A stretch of 64,000 nucleotides of DNA from Cytophagales bacterium (lineage in GTDB: Bacteria > Bacteroidota > Bacteroidia > Cytophagales > Cyclobacteriaceae), in the NCBI GenBank assembly GCA_020402945.1, contig JADBYQ010000016.1:1-64000 (forward strand), written 5' to 3'. Within the stretch, counting starts at the first letter, position 1. Every line of letters begins with the position of its first letter. The notes below the pieces were generated by a model, which searched no databases, was not told where the DNA came from, and was given only the letters and a program-made list of their open reading frames with translations. Of the stretch, positions 1 through 9,592 are shown piece after piece. The translations under genes were made by a program, and so were the position numbers.

Positions 1-1
1 A

Positions 2-91
2 CTATCTGAAGATTACAAGTATAGCTCTGCAAGTTTCTATGACACTGGTGAAGACAGATTTGGGTTTCTTACGCATTATTCAGAAATTTAA
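2..91 (+). CDS. 3' end of a REP-associated tyrosine (Y1) transposase, partial
   Basis: The frame that is open from the left edge encodes the C-terminal tail LSEDYKYSSASFYDTGEDRF and ends at TAA 89-91. The 'EDYKYSSA' string is typical of the C-terminus of Y1_Tnp/RAYT single-strand transposases. The catalytic HUH domain would lie left of the window, so I cannot tell whether the gene is intact. The same tail recurs in the 295-501 remnant, with only a few base differences. It is followed at once by a REP-type hairpin (93-116), the usual setting for such genes. Confidence 0.5.
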   Translation, partial: LSEDYKYSSASFYDTGEDRFGFLTHYSEI

Positions 92-92
92 A

Positions 93-116
93 ATTGTTGG
101 TCGGGAGACCAACAAT
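93..116. repeat. REP-like hairpin, GGGA loop
   Basis: Perfect 10-bp stem ATTGTTGGTC / GACCAACAAT with a GGGA loop. Identical hairpins occur at 503-526 (same orientation) and 246-269 (inverted, TCCC loop). Confidence 0.8.
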
Positions 117-245
117 AACAAGGGGGACTAGGACAAATGATTCTTGGTGATATTAAAATCAAAACAATTCAGCCTTTCGAGCAGCGAATTAAAATCCTTA
201 CTCCTTATATGACACCTTAGTTGTCGTTGGTCAAAATATTTTGTT

Positions 246-269
246 ATTGTTGGTCTCCCGACCAACAAT
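246..269. repeat. REP-like hairpin, inverted orientation
   Basis: Same 10-bp stem as at 93-116 but with loop TCCC, the reverse complement of GGGA. With the 503-526 hairpin it forms an inverted pair that brackets the transposase remnant, the usual REP/BIME arrangement. Confidence 0.8.
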
Positions 270-294
270 CTTGGTGTTGCTGAAGGACAGGACA

Positions 295-501
295 TTTCAG
301 ATTTGGAAGCGGAATTCTATGAGCATTGATTTAATACACGATTGGTTCTTCAAGCAAAAGTTTGAGTATCTTCACAACAATCCTTGCCAGCCGCATTGGC
401 AGCTGGAAACACTATCTGAAGATTACAAGTATAGCTCTGCAAGTTTCTATGACACTGGTGAAGACAGATTTGGGTTTCTTACACATCATTCAGAAATTTA
501 A
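295..501 (+). pseudogene. C-terminal remnant of REP-associated Y1 transposase
   Basis: The translated segment FQIWKRNS ... EYLHNNP ... EDYKYSSA resembles the C-terminal third of RAYT transposases. The N-terminal HUH catalytic motif is absent: the upstream sequence is the hairpin at 246-269 and unrelated DNA. The longest open frame starts at 241 inside the hairpin, so a functional start is unlikely. The remnant sits between inverted REP-like hairpins (246-269 and 503-526), so it looks like a decayed RAYT unit with its cognate ends. Family assignment rests on motif resemblance only. Confidence 0.6.
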
Positions 502-536
502 GATTGTTGGTCGGGAGACCAACAATAACAAGGGGT
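411..536 (+). repeat. Direct repeat copy 2
   Basis: Second copy of the 126-bp repeat seen at 1-126. It covers the end of the transposase remnant and the 503-526 hairpin; similarity stops just after the CAAGGGG that follows the hairpin. Confidence 0.85.
503..526. repeat. REP-like hairpin, GGGA loop
   Basis: Stem ATTGTTGGTC / GACCAACAAT with loop GGGA, identical to 93-116. It starts 2 bp after the stop codon of the transposase remnant. Confidence 0.8.
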
Positions 537-1058
537 ATGCCCGGCCATGGAAACGGATTTTTCTTTTTTCTCAGAAGTAGCAGCAGCCATCGGAAAGCGG
601 TTTTAGGCCTCAAAAGTACGGATTACGTGTTTATTTAGCTAACGGGTGGTAGCCTGTCTAACGTAGCCTTTTTAGCCACCGTAGCTTAAGCGAAGATGGT
701 GGCGAAGTTGGACTTGTCCACAGTCGCCAGATCGCTAAAGATCCGAGCGAAAAGGCAGTCGGACGACTTTGGTTTTTGTTAGTAAGTATTTTGTGTGGAC
801 AGGTCTTCTGACCTGACTCTTTAAAAGAGTTTGCTTTAATTGCCCGAGGAATTGAGTTGTTGATTTTGTCTTGAGAAATTTGGTGGCCTGGATTTGCGCT
901 TTCAAAACGTCAGGTCGAAGGAGCCGGCAGCACAGTTTATGGACTAGACTTTATGATGCAAACCATGGCCAACCAAGAGAAATGCTGTGAGAGTTGGAAG
1001 GAGATGTTTTCGTAAGTTTTTTAGAGAACTTTAGCTCTCTCTGATATGTCAATAAATC
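537..1058. other. Gene-free repeat-rich stretch
   Basis: I see no credible coding frame. The stretch holds a loose GCCACC/GGTGGC hairpin around 673-699 and a REP-like doublet at 800-925 that recurs at 4966-5281. It looks like an accumulation site for small repeats rather than a lost gene. Confidence 0.6.
800..925. repeat. REP-like doublet, copy A (uninterrupted)
   Basis: Starts with a hairpin (stem CAGGTC / GACCTG, loop TTCT, 800-815) and ends with a degenerate inverted version near 911-925. The interior from 827 (gagtttgctttaattgcccg...) matches 5183-5281. It contains the sequence TTTAA at 820-824, exactly where copy B at 4966-5281 is interrupted by a 182-bp insertion, so this copy represents the empty site. 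Confidence 0.7.
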
Positions 1059-1094
1059 AAAAAAAGAGACTGCGCTTTTGCGACAGTCTCTTTT
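1059..1094 (-). terminator. Intrinsic terminator of the 1115-1378 gene
   Basis: Perfect 11-bp stem AAAAGAGACTG / CAGTCTCTTTT (1062-1072 and 1084-1094). On the minus strand it is followed by a T-run, about 20 bp after the stop of the minus-strand gene. The flanking A/T runs could let it work in both directions. Confidence 0.8.
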
Positions 1095-1114
1095 AAGATA
1101 GTGCTTCAGGTAGT

Positions 1115-1378
1115 TTAATTTAAGGTTATGCTGTCACCATCTTTACCACCTTTGCATTTAGTTGTACCATTGATTCGATATTTTATTGTGAACCCTTTTA
1201 CGACATATGGGTCTGGATCTTGAATTGAGAAAGATGTCGGATCTATTTTAAAAGAAGTAGTTCCGTTTGACATAAGATCAATACACTGTTCGGTTACGTC
1301 AACTCCCTTATTAGGACTTGCATAAACTGCGCTCAAAACATTAATTGCCATAATTTTAAATTGATTTCTCCTACTCAT
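1115..1378 (-). CDS. Hypothetical protein, 87 aa
   Basis: I do not recognise the family. The frame starts at ATG 1378 (M-S-R-R-N-Q) with an alternative ATG nine codons later; no signal peptide or membrane segment is evident. The middle is rich in Asp, Ser and Thr and there are two cysteines. Support for a real gene comes from the strong intrinsic terminator directly downstream (1059-1094), not from homology. It stands alone among repeats, so it may be strain-specific. Confidence 0.45.
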   Translation of the reverse strand: MSRRNQFKIMAINVLSAVYASPNKGVDVTEQCIDLMSNGTTSFKIDPTSFSIQDPDPYVVKGFTIKYRINGTTKCKGGKDGDSITLN

Positions 1379-1828
1379 CAGGCTTTTCGGAAACCGCCCT
1401 TACACTAAACACCCATGCAAGCAGGTTCGTTTTTTTGAGTGGGTTCTGCTCCACTTATCAATGCGCATTTGATAAGGCAAAAGTGCAGCCGTGAAAGCGT
1501 AACGATAAGAACAGAAATACCCATTTTTAAAAATGAACAAAATGCAGTAGCTACTGGAGTAACTGTGGATTGAATGGTAGGCAATTATTTAGCCGGACGG
1601 TAAGTAGATATGATCTCGGTACTATTACCGAAAGACTAAAAAAGAGAACGAAAGTATGACCATGTTAAATAAAGAAGCGCCAATAGAAATACCTAAAGCT
1701 GAAAACTAGGTAATACTATTGATTTTTTATTTTGGCCTAAGTAGAAATATTGAATTTAAAGCAAGGACGCTTTGCCTTGTAAAACGATTTACTTTATTTG
1801 TATACACTAACCAACTTAACTCAAAATT
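1379..1828. other. Intergenic region without a recognisable gene
   Basis: About 450 bp with only tiny frames. One hairpin is visible (stem CTTATCAA / TTGATAAG, 1454-1476). It should contain the promoters for the divergent genes at 1378 and 1829, but I see no convincing boxes. Confidence 0.5.
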
Positions 1829-2338
1829 ATGGTAAAAAATGTAATCATCGTCCTCCTTGCAATCGCTATTATTTTGCTTGTGATAACTCGGCAAAGTAAC
1901 AACACACCATCTGGGAATACTAGGCCTCCTCTTATGGAGACGTTTGCATTGGATTCAGCAAAAGCAGCAACTCAAAGGTTTCGCTCAGAGTACCAAAAAG
2001 CTTTCAAAGCTGCGGCACCTATAAATTCCTTTACCATGCGTGGCATAGACGCTCTAGAAGTATTGGGGAGAAGGAAGTATTTACCAGCGGACTCACTGGA
2101 TTTCCTCGCCAATACCCTTGCTTTTAGGGTTTACCTTGGCTTGGACGATTCCTTAAGATTCAAGCTTTTTGTGGTCAAAGTTTCAGGTGTGAATTTTAGA
2201 GAAGGAAATATGGGCAAAGATCTACCTTTTATTGAGGGTGCGCAGTCTGGCGCGAAAGGAAAAGGAGTAGGTTCCGAATTCGTTTTGGATGTAAATCAGC
2301 CTTGCCCGAGCACGTGTCCGAAGGATCCGATTTTGTAA
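1829..2338 (+). CDS. Membrane-anchored hypothetical protein, 169 aa
   Basis: Residues 4-20 form a single N-terminal hydrophobic segment, followed by a low-complexity linker and a soluble domain of about 125 residues. It is probably an inner-membrane-anchored periplasmic protein, or a secreted one if the segment is cleaved. The C-terminus contains a CPSTC cysteine pair. I do not recognise the domain. It lies 17 bp upstream of the 7TM-like gene and the histidine kinase, and probably belongs to the same transcript, so a role as an accessory or ligand-sensing component is plausible but inferred only from position. Confidence 0.65.
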   Translation: MVKNVIIVLLAIAIILLVITRQSNNTPSGNTRPPLMETFALDSAKAATQRFRSEYQKAFKAAAPINSFTMRGIDALEVLGRRKYLPADSLDFLANTLAFRVYLGLDDSLRFKLFVVKVSGVNFREGNMGKDLPFIEGAQSGAKGKGVGSEFVLDVNQPCPSTCPKDPIL

Positions 2339-2355
2339 TTGAATAATCTAACTAA

Positions 2356-3009
2356 ATGAACCAGCTTGCAAGTGCCATACTTCAAATTTCTTCGCTACCA
2401 GTGTGGATCACGTGCATTTATAGTTTGATTATTTACAAAAGTTTATTCAAAGAACTGAAAATTGTTGGTGCATTTCTTGTTTTCTCGGGCGTTATTCAAT
2501 TAATCTCAACCTACAGTTGGTATAATTCAATCAACAACATGCCCCTGCTGCATTTATATGTGGCAGGTGGCTTTTTGTTTATTTGTTTGTTTTACCAGCA
2601 ATTGCTTGATGGATTTATCAGCAAAAAAATAATTTGGGGCGTGCTGGCAGGCTTCACAAGTTTCACCGTCATCAACACGATCTTCATCCAGCCCATCAAC
2701 ACCTATAATTCATACGCGGTTGTTGTCGAATCTATTTTAATAATCATTCTTTCGTTGTCCACTTTTATGTTCCTGCTGGACGATATCGTGAAAGAAACCA
2801 AAGGGAAGCTGGCGGTTACCCTTAATTGGATAAATTCAGGTTTGTTCATTTATTACTCGTCCAGCTTGCTTATTTTTTATTTTGGTAATGTTATCACGGG
2901 TTCTTTTTCCGTGGAAATAAGTCAATATCTTTGGGTGATACCGTCCGTTGCATCCATGGCAATGCACATCTGTTTTTTTATAGGCTTATGGAAACGACCA
3001 CAGAAGTAA
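2356..3009 (+). CDS. Polytopic membrane protein, putative sensor partner of the adjacent kinase
   Basis: 217 residues with about six or seven hydrophobic segments spread evenly and almost no soluble part. It has no motif I can name. The last 22 bp overlap the start of the histidine kinase (ATG 2988). The kinase has just one transmembrane helix and no sensory domain, so this protein may be the separate membrane input module of that kinase. The overlap points to translational coupling. The sensor role is an inference from gene order. Confidence 0.7.
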   Translation: MNQLASAILQISSLPVWITCIYSLIIYKSLFKELKIVGAFLVFSGVIQLISTYSWYNSINNMPLLHLYVAGGFLFICLFYQQLLDGFISKKIIWGVLAGFTSFTVINTIFIQPINTYNSYAVVVESILIIILSLSTFMFLLDDIVKETKGKLAVTLNWINSGLFIYYSSSLLIFYFGNVITGSFSVEISQYLWVIPSVASMAMHICFFIGLWKRPQK

Positions 3010-3773
3010 CACTGCTTACCATACTTGTTCCTCTGGCAAGTGTTATCTCAATTATTTCGGTCGGGGTTATTTTACTCAACCAACACTTCCGCAAAAATCT
3101 TTATGAACAAAAACTAGAACAAGAAGAAATAAAAATCCGGCACCAGCAGGAGTTGCTCAGGTCAACCATTGGCGCCCAGGAGCAGGAGCGCCAGCGCATT
3201 GCCAACGATCTGCACGATGAACTGGGTGCCATGCTCTCCATGGCGCGTATGCAAATCAAGCAGTTGCAAAAGCGACCGGGCTCACTAGCTAATTCTTCGC
3301 TGGAAAATTTGCAAGAGATTGTTGAAACATCTCTGGCCTCCACAAAACGAATTTGCTACCAACTCATGCCGCCTCAATTGGAACGGTATGGCTTGGAAAC
3401 TTCACTCGAAGCGCTGGCTGAACAAATCAATGCCGTTGAAAAAACACAGGCTTTTATAACCATTGGTGATAACTTTCCGCGCTTTCCTAATGCCATTGAA
3501 TTGGGGCTTTATAGAATTGTTAGCGAGCTTGCAAACAATACATTAAAGCATTCGGGCGCAACTGAACTCAACGTGTATTTTAGCACTTCCGTGGATGAGA
3601 TTACGTGCAAATATCGCGACAATGGCATTGGGATAAAAGCTGGAGCAAGCACCAAAGGGTTAGGTATGCGCAGCCTGCACGCAAGGGCTGAAGCGTTGGG
3701 TGGAAAGTTTATTGTTTCTGATAACGATCCCGGTTTTAATTGTATCGTACACATCCCCATCAACCTCACATGA
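2988..3773 (+). CDS. Histidine kinase, HisKA_3 / NarX-DegS type
   Basis: 261 aa. One transmembrane helix (about residues 9-31), a short coiled coil, then a HisKA_3 dimerisation domain with phosphoacceptor His76 in NDLHDELGA. The HATPase_c domain shows an N box (Asn184 region, SELANNTLKHSG), DNGIGI at about 211-216 and GLGMRSLHAR at about 224. I chose ATG 2988 because a longer frame from 2931 would lie inside the coding part of the upstream membrane gene and place the N-terminus in an unlikely context. The stop overlaps the response-regulator start (ATGA). Its partner is the LuxR-type regulator at 3770. Confidence 0.9.
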   Translation: METTTEVTLLTILVPLASVISIISVGVILLNQHFRKNLYEQKLEQEEIKIRHQQELLRSTIGAQEQERQRIANDLHDELGAMLSMARMQIKQLQKRPGSLANSSLENLQEIVETSLASTKRICYQLMPPQLERYGLETSLEALAEQINAVEKTQAFITIGDNFPRFPNAIELGLYRIVSELANNTLKHSGATELNVYFSTSVDEITCKYRDNGIGIKAGASTKGLGMRSLHARAEALGGKFIVSDNDPGFNCIVHIPINLT

Positions 3774-4459
3774 CGATGCAAGAAAAGATTTCGATCGGAT
3801 TAATTGAAGACCAATTTCTTTTCAGGAAAGGCATGAAAGCCATTTTAGAAAGTTGGCCAGAATTTGAAGTTGTGCTAGAAGCATCTGAAGGTTATGCTAT
3901 CTTACCGTTGCTAGCCAATACCGATACGCTGCCGCACGTATTGTTAGTAGATTTGTCGCTACCGGCCACTAAAGAAGGCAAACTCTTTGGTGGCCTCGAA
4001 GTTACCAACGCCATCAAAGCACATTATCCATCCATCAAAATCATAATCCTTTCGGTGCATGACGATGATAACTTCATTGCCGAATTAATTTTGAGTGGTG
4101 CGCACGGATACTTGGTAAAGAATAGCGATCCGCAAGAAGTACACGATGCGATTGTTGCTGCACACACGCAAGGTTCTTACATCAATAAACGGTCGCTTAC
4201 TGCGTTGCAGAAAAGAGCTTCCGGAAACAAAGGCGACAAGGCAAAGCTTGATGGTAACATACAACTTACCAAGCGCGAGGTAGAAATACTGCGGCTGGTA
4301 TGCCAAGAGTTTACCACCGAAGAGATTGCCGAAAAACTTTTTATCAGCGTAAAAACAGTGAACAGCCATCGAAACAGCTTGCTACAAAAAATAGGCTGCC
4401 ACAACTCCGTTGGCTTGGTCAACTTTGCAGTGAAGCATAAATTGATTGAGGCTGGTTAA
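3770..4459 (+). CDS. Response regulator, NarL/LuxR family
   Basis: 229 aa: receiver domain with phosphoacceptor Asp61 (LLVDLSLP) and Lys117, then a LuxR-type helix-turn-helix at about 167-221 (LTKREVEILRLV ... AEKLFISVKTVNSHR). The ATG at 3770 overlaps the kinase stop by four bases (ATGA), which fixes the start and implies translational coupling; the frame extends upstream to 3740 but that part lies inside the kinase gene. It is probably the cognate regulator of the kinase. The stop codon lies at the very edge of a degenerate mobile repeat (4456-4627). Confidence 0.92.
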   Translation: MTMQEKISIGLIEDQFLFRKGMKAILESWPEFEVVLEASEGYAILPLLANTDTLPHVLLVDLSLPATKEGKLFGGLEVTNAIKAHYPSIKIIILSVHDDDNFIAELILSGAHGYLVKNSDPQEVHDAIVAAHTQGSYINKRSLTALQKRASGNKGDKAKLDGNIQLTKREVEILRLVCQEFTTEEIAEKLFISVKTVNSHRNSLLQKIGCHNSVGLVNFAVKHKLIEAG

Positions 4460-4627
4460 ACCCAATTTATACATCAGACTACGTTGATGACTTTTTCCTT
4501 CTAGAAAATCAGTGACTTAAGTTCTACACCACATCATAAGAAATGTTTGAAATAAGACTTACACCATATGCTGATTTTTGTCACTGTACCAAGTAATTGG
4601 TTTCTCTAAAGTATAATCTTGGTAAAT
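4456..4627. repeat. Miniature inverted-repeat element, degenerate copy
   Basis: Core 4461-4622 begins CCCAATTTATACATCAG and ends TAATCTTGG. Its interior aligns with the 4717-4880 element (…GATGACTTTTTCCTTCTAGA versus GATAACTTTTTTCTTCCAGA). Flanks are TTAAA and TAAAT, close to the TTTAA target of the better copies. The left flank includes the TAA stop of the response regulator gene. Confidence 0.65.
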
Positions 4628-4711
4628 ACAAAAAAGCCCCGCTTATTTAAGACAGTGGTGCGATGTGTGATCGATGAAAATAACCTTGTTTCTTTAATCC
4701 CTATTTTTTGT

Positions 4712-4885
4712 TTTAACCCAGATTATGCATTAGATGGCATTGATAACTTTTTTCTTCCAGAGAATCAACGACTTAGGTTCTAAAGCCTAGCATTAGAAAG
4801 GTTTAGAATAAAACTTGATGCAAGGCGTACATTTTCAATGATTTACGGGGTGATTGAGATTCTCTAATGCATAATCTGGGTTTAA
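4712..4885. repeat. Miniature inverted-repeat element, best-preserved copy
   Basis: Core 4717-4880 (164 bp) has perfect terminal inverted repeats: AACCCAGATTATGCATTAG at 4715-4733 and its exact reverse complement at 4864-4882. The core is bounded on both sides by TTTAA (4712-4716 and 4881-4885), a perfect 5-bp target duplication. It has no coding capacity, so it would have to be mobilised in trans. Confidence 0.8.
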
Positions 4886-4965
4886 TGTTTATTCTGTTTG
4901 TAGATGTAGCTTCACGCCTTCGCAGTTTGTTCTCGCGCCCCGAGGACTCCGCGTCTTTTATGTTC

Positions 4966-5281
4966 GGTCAGATATTCTGACCTGACTCTTCAACCCAAAC
5001 TATGCATTAGGAATGCATAGTTTGCCCAGCGGGTTGACGAAAACATTGGTTTCCAATGTTTTGTCAAGGTTAAACCCTGACAATGAAAATCACCAACTTG
5101 GTTTTCTTAACTGGGGCTAAATCGTTGATTTTCATTCGTCAATTATGCAATAGAATTTCTATTGCATAATCTGGGTCTAAATGAGTTTGCTTTAATTGCC
5201 CGAGGAATTGAGTTTTTGATTTTGGCATGAGAAATTTGGTGCCTGGATTTGCATTTTCAAAACGTCAGGTCGGAAGACCTG
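4966..5281. repeat. REP-like doublet, copy B (interrupted)
   Basis: Left hairpin GGTCAGA/TCTGACC at 4966-4982, right hairpin CAGGTC/GACCTG at 5266-5281. The outer parts align with 800-925. Between them, 4989-5180 is a mobile element and flank duplication absent from copy A. The two ends are inverted relative to each other: GTCAGGTCGGAAGACCTG on the right is nearly the reverse complement of the left end of copy A. Confidence 0.75.
4989..5180. repeat. Miniature inverted-repeat element inserted into REP-like copy B
   Basis: Core 4994-5175 (182 bp). The ends CCCAAACTATGCATTAG and CTATTGCATAATCTGGG are inverted. The flanks TTCAA and TCTAA each differ by one base from the TTTAA found at the corresponding empty site (820-824). 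Inside are nested hairpins: 4996-5008/5012-5024, 5034-5049/5053-5067 (one bulge), and 5142-5154/5158-5170. It is non-coding. Confidence 0.8.
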
Positions 5282-5336
5282 ATGACACAGCTATAATACT
5301 TTCAACAAGTTTGTACTATTTGGTATATTTCGAATA

Positions 5337-7487
5337 ATGTTAGGTATTTCAAGATCGATCTTCGTGGGTTTACTGTTGTTGTTTCCCACACTTCTTTTGG
5401 CACAAGGAGCAGCTGGTGTTGTGGTTTCCCAACGGAACGGAATTACAGATATCTTAAACGCAGCCGAAGTGGTTCAATCGCAAGAACCTGATCCGGCCAA
5501 AGCAGCAAGCCTGAGTTTTTCAAAGCTTAATGATGAAACGTTTAAAGATTTTAACGGCTGGTTAAGATTTAGTATTTCAAATAAAGATGTGAAGGATTCT
5601 GTTTTTATTCTACAGGATCGGGCTAATAATAATCCCATCTTTAGTCTTTATCAAAAAAGTGTTGATGCTGACTTGTGGCTTCCTATTTCAAACAATGGCC
5701 ACGTTCGTTTTCCTGTTAATGTATTCGGAAGGGCGGTTGTGGTGCCTAAGGGAACTACCCGGCAATTTCTGCTGAGGTTCGCCAGAAACCCATATGAAAA
5801 TATTACCTACCTAGCTGTTATTCCTTTCCATTTACAGTATGATGGCGGCAAGAACCACATTTCAATTTTTCTTGCCATTGCCCTGACCATGATAGCCCTT
5901 TATCATTTTGCCATCTATCTGCTCAGCAAAGTGAGAATGTACATCATTCATGCGCTCTACTCAATTCTTTTTGTTGTATTTATGGTCACTACAAACCCGT
6001 GGCTGTATTATTGGGTAAGCAGCGTTTTTAGTATCAAATTGCTATTTGATATCAATCTCATTTCTTCGGTACTTGTGCTTGGCGCTTACGGGGAATTTGT
6101 TTACGTTTTCTTAGATGCAAAGACCCGGTTCCCCCAATTGCGGAAATGGCATTCAGGATTTCTTATTTTAACCATCTTGTCCACCTTACTAATTATTTAC
6201 ATTCAGGTTCGATACAATGCTTTTTTCATTTCACGCGACATTACTGTTGGGTTTTGTCTTCTCTCGTTTACTACAATAACTGCCTTTCTCTTTGTTGCGT
6301 TTAGAAAAAACGTAAGAGCAGATTATTTTCTACTTATTGGCTCCTTAGTGCTGTGGAGCAGCATACTGTTTGGCATATATATTCTTTACAAAGAATTCTA
6401 TACCGATATTTTTCTGATCATCGCTTATGGGACAATTGTCGAAATCCTAATTTTCGCTTTGGGTATCGGGTACAAGTTGCAGCTAGAATCACGGGCAAGA
6501 ATAGATCAGCAGGTTAAATTTAACCAGGAACTGGAGGAGCAGGTATTGCAACGGACACGTCAGATTCAAGAGCAGAAAGAAGAGATAGTTACACAGAACG
6601 AGGAGTTAATCAGTCAACGCGAAGAAATTGCTGCGCAAAACGAGGAACTAATACAAGGGCAAGAAGAGATAGCCGCCCAGCGTGACCAAATGGCCTATCA
6701 AAATGTGCAACTGAAAGAGGCCCAGACTATTATTGAAGAACAGAATCAGGATATTCTTTTAAGAAATGTGAATTTGGAGGAGGAAGTAAAAAAGAGAACA
6801 AGGGAACTTACCGACTACAATCTTCAATTAGAGCAATTTGCTTTTATTGCATCGCATAACCTTCGTGCGCCTGTAGCAAGGATTCTAGGCTTATCACATT
6901 TGCTTACACTGCAACAGGTAAATCTGACGGAAAAAGAATTGATCATACAGAAAATGATTTTCAGTTGTGCTGAGTTGGACACGATCGTCAAAGACCTTGG
7001 ACAAATCTTGGAGATACGCGAAAACCTCAGCCAAACAATAACGGAAGTTAATCTCCAGAAGGAGTTAGTTATCACATTAAATGGTCTTGAGAATGATATT
7101 CTGCAATCCAAGGCCGTGATAGACATCAACTTTGAAAAGGTTGATACGGTGCATACGATCCGCCCCTATTTGCAAAGCATCCTGCTAAACCTATTGAGCA
7201 ATGCCATCAAGTATCGTCATCCTGATCGACCTCCTCACATACAAATTTCTTCAGCTATTGTAGACAATAAAGTAGAAATTGATTTCCGCGACAATGGGTT
7301 GGGTATAGACTTGCCGCAATACGGAGAAAAGCTTTTTAAGCTATACAACCGATTTCATTTTCATGTGGAAGGCAAGGGCAAAGGATTGTTTCTGGTGAAA
7401 ACCCATGTTGATGCTATGGGTGGAACGCTGGAGGTGCAAAGCAAGGTGAATGAAGGAACAGTCTTTAAGATATTCCTAAAAAATTAG
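5337..7487 (+). CDS. Sensor histidine kinase with 7TMR-DISM sensor region
   Basis: 716 aa. Signal peptide 1-23, a periplasmic beta-rich domain (about 24-170) of 7TMR-DISM extracellular type, seven hydrophobic helices (about 175-380), a long coiled coil (about 390-495), HisKA with His507 in FIASHNLRAPVARI, and HATPase_c with LLNLLSNAIKYRH, DNGLGID and GKGLFLV. The coiled coil repeats the phrase EEIxxQNEEL. No receiver domain or adjacent regulator is present, so the partner must be encoded elsewhere. The gene starts about 50 bp after REP-like copy B, so repeats may affect its promoter region. Confidence 0.9.
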   Translation: MLGISRSIFVGLLLLFPTLLLAQGAAGVVVSQRNGITDILNAAEVVQSQEPDPAKAASLSFSKLNDETFKDFNGWLRFSISNKDVKDSVFILQDRANNNPIFSLYQKSVDADLWLPISNNGHVRFPVNVFGRAVVVPKGTTRQFLLRFARNPYENITYLAVIPFHLQYDGGKNHISIFLAIALTMIALYHFAIYLLSKVRMYIIHALYSILFVVFMVTTNPWLYYWVSSVFSIKLLFDINLISSVLVLGAYGEFVYVFLDAKTRFPQLRKWHSGFLILTILSTLLIIYIQVRYNAFFISRDITVGFCLLSFTTITAFLFVAFRKNVRADYFLLIGSLVLWSSILFGIYILYKEFYTDIFLIIAYGTIVEILIFALGIGYKLQLESRARIDQQVKFNQELEEQVLQRTRQIQEQKEEIVTQNEELISQREEIAAQNEELIQGQEEIAAQRDQMAYQNVQLKEAQTIIEEQNQDILLRNVNLEEEVKKRTRELTDYNLQLEQFAFIASHNLRAPVARILGLSHLLTLQQVNLTEKELIIQKMIFSCAELDTIVKDLGQILEIRENLSQTITEVNLQKELVITLNGLENDILQSKAVIDINFEKVDTVHTIRPYLQSILLNLLSNAIKYRHPDRPPHIQISSAIVDNKVEIDFRDNGLGIDLPQYGEKLFKLYNRFHFHVEGKGKGLFLVKTHVDAMGGTLEVQSKVNEGTVFKIFLKN

Positions 7488-7544
7488 TAGCCTTTGCTAT
7501 CGTCACAAACTATTTAAAATAATTATAATCAGAACTTTCTATAA

Positions 7545-9578
<2,034 letters not shown>

Positions 9579-9592
9579 GTGTTAGTTTAACT

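Larger units (their letters stand above)
1..126 (+). repeat. Direct repeat copy 1 (transposase tail plus hairpin)
   Basis: Bases 1-126 match 411-536 almost exactly. The visible differences are acgcattatt versus acacatcatt and ttaaaattg versus ttaagattg. The repeat carries the transposase C-terminus and the downstream hairpin. The left end of this copy is cut by the window edge. Confidence 0.85.

Noticed and set aside
2931-2987. N-terminal extension of the histidine kinase from 2931
   Set aside because: It lies inside the upstream membrane gene; ATG 2988 gives a normal kinase with one helix.
4966-4982. Hairpin read as a terminator of the response-regulator operon
   Set aside because: It is over 500 bp from the stop codon, has no T-run and matches a repeat family copy at 800-815.
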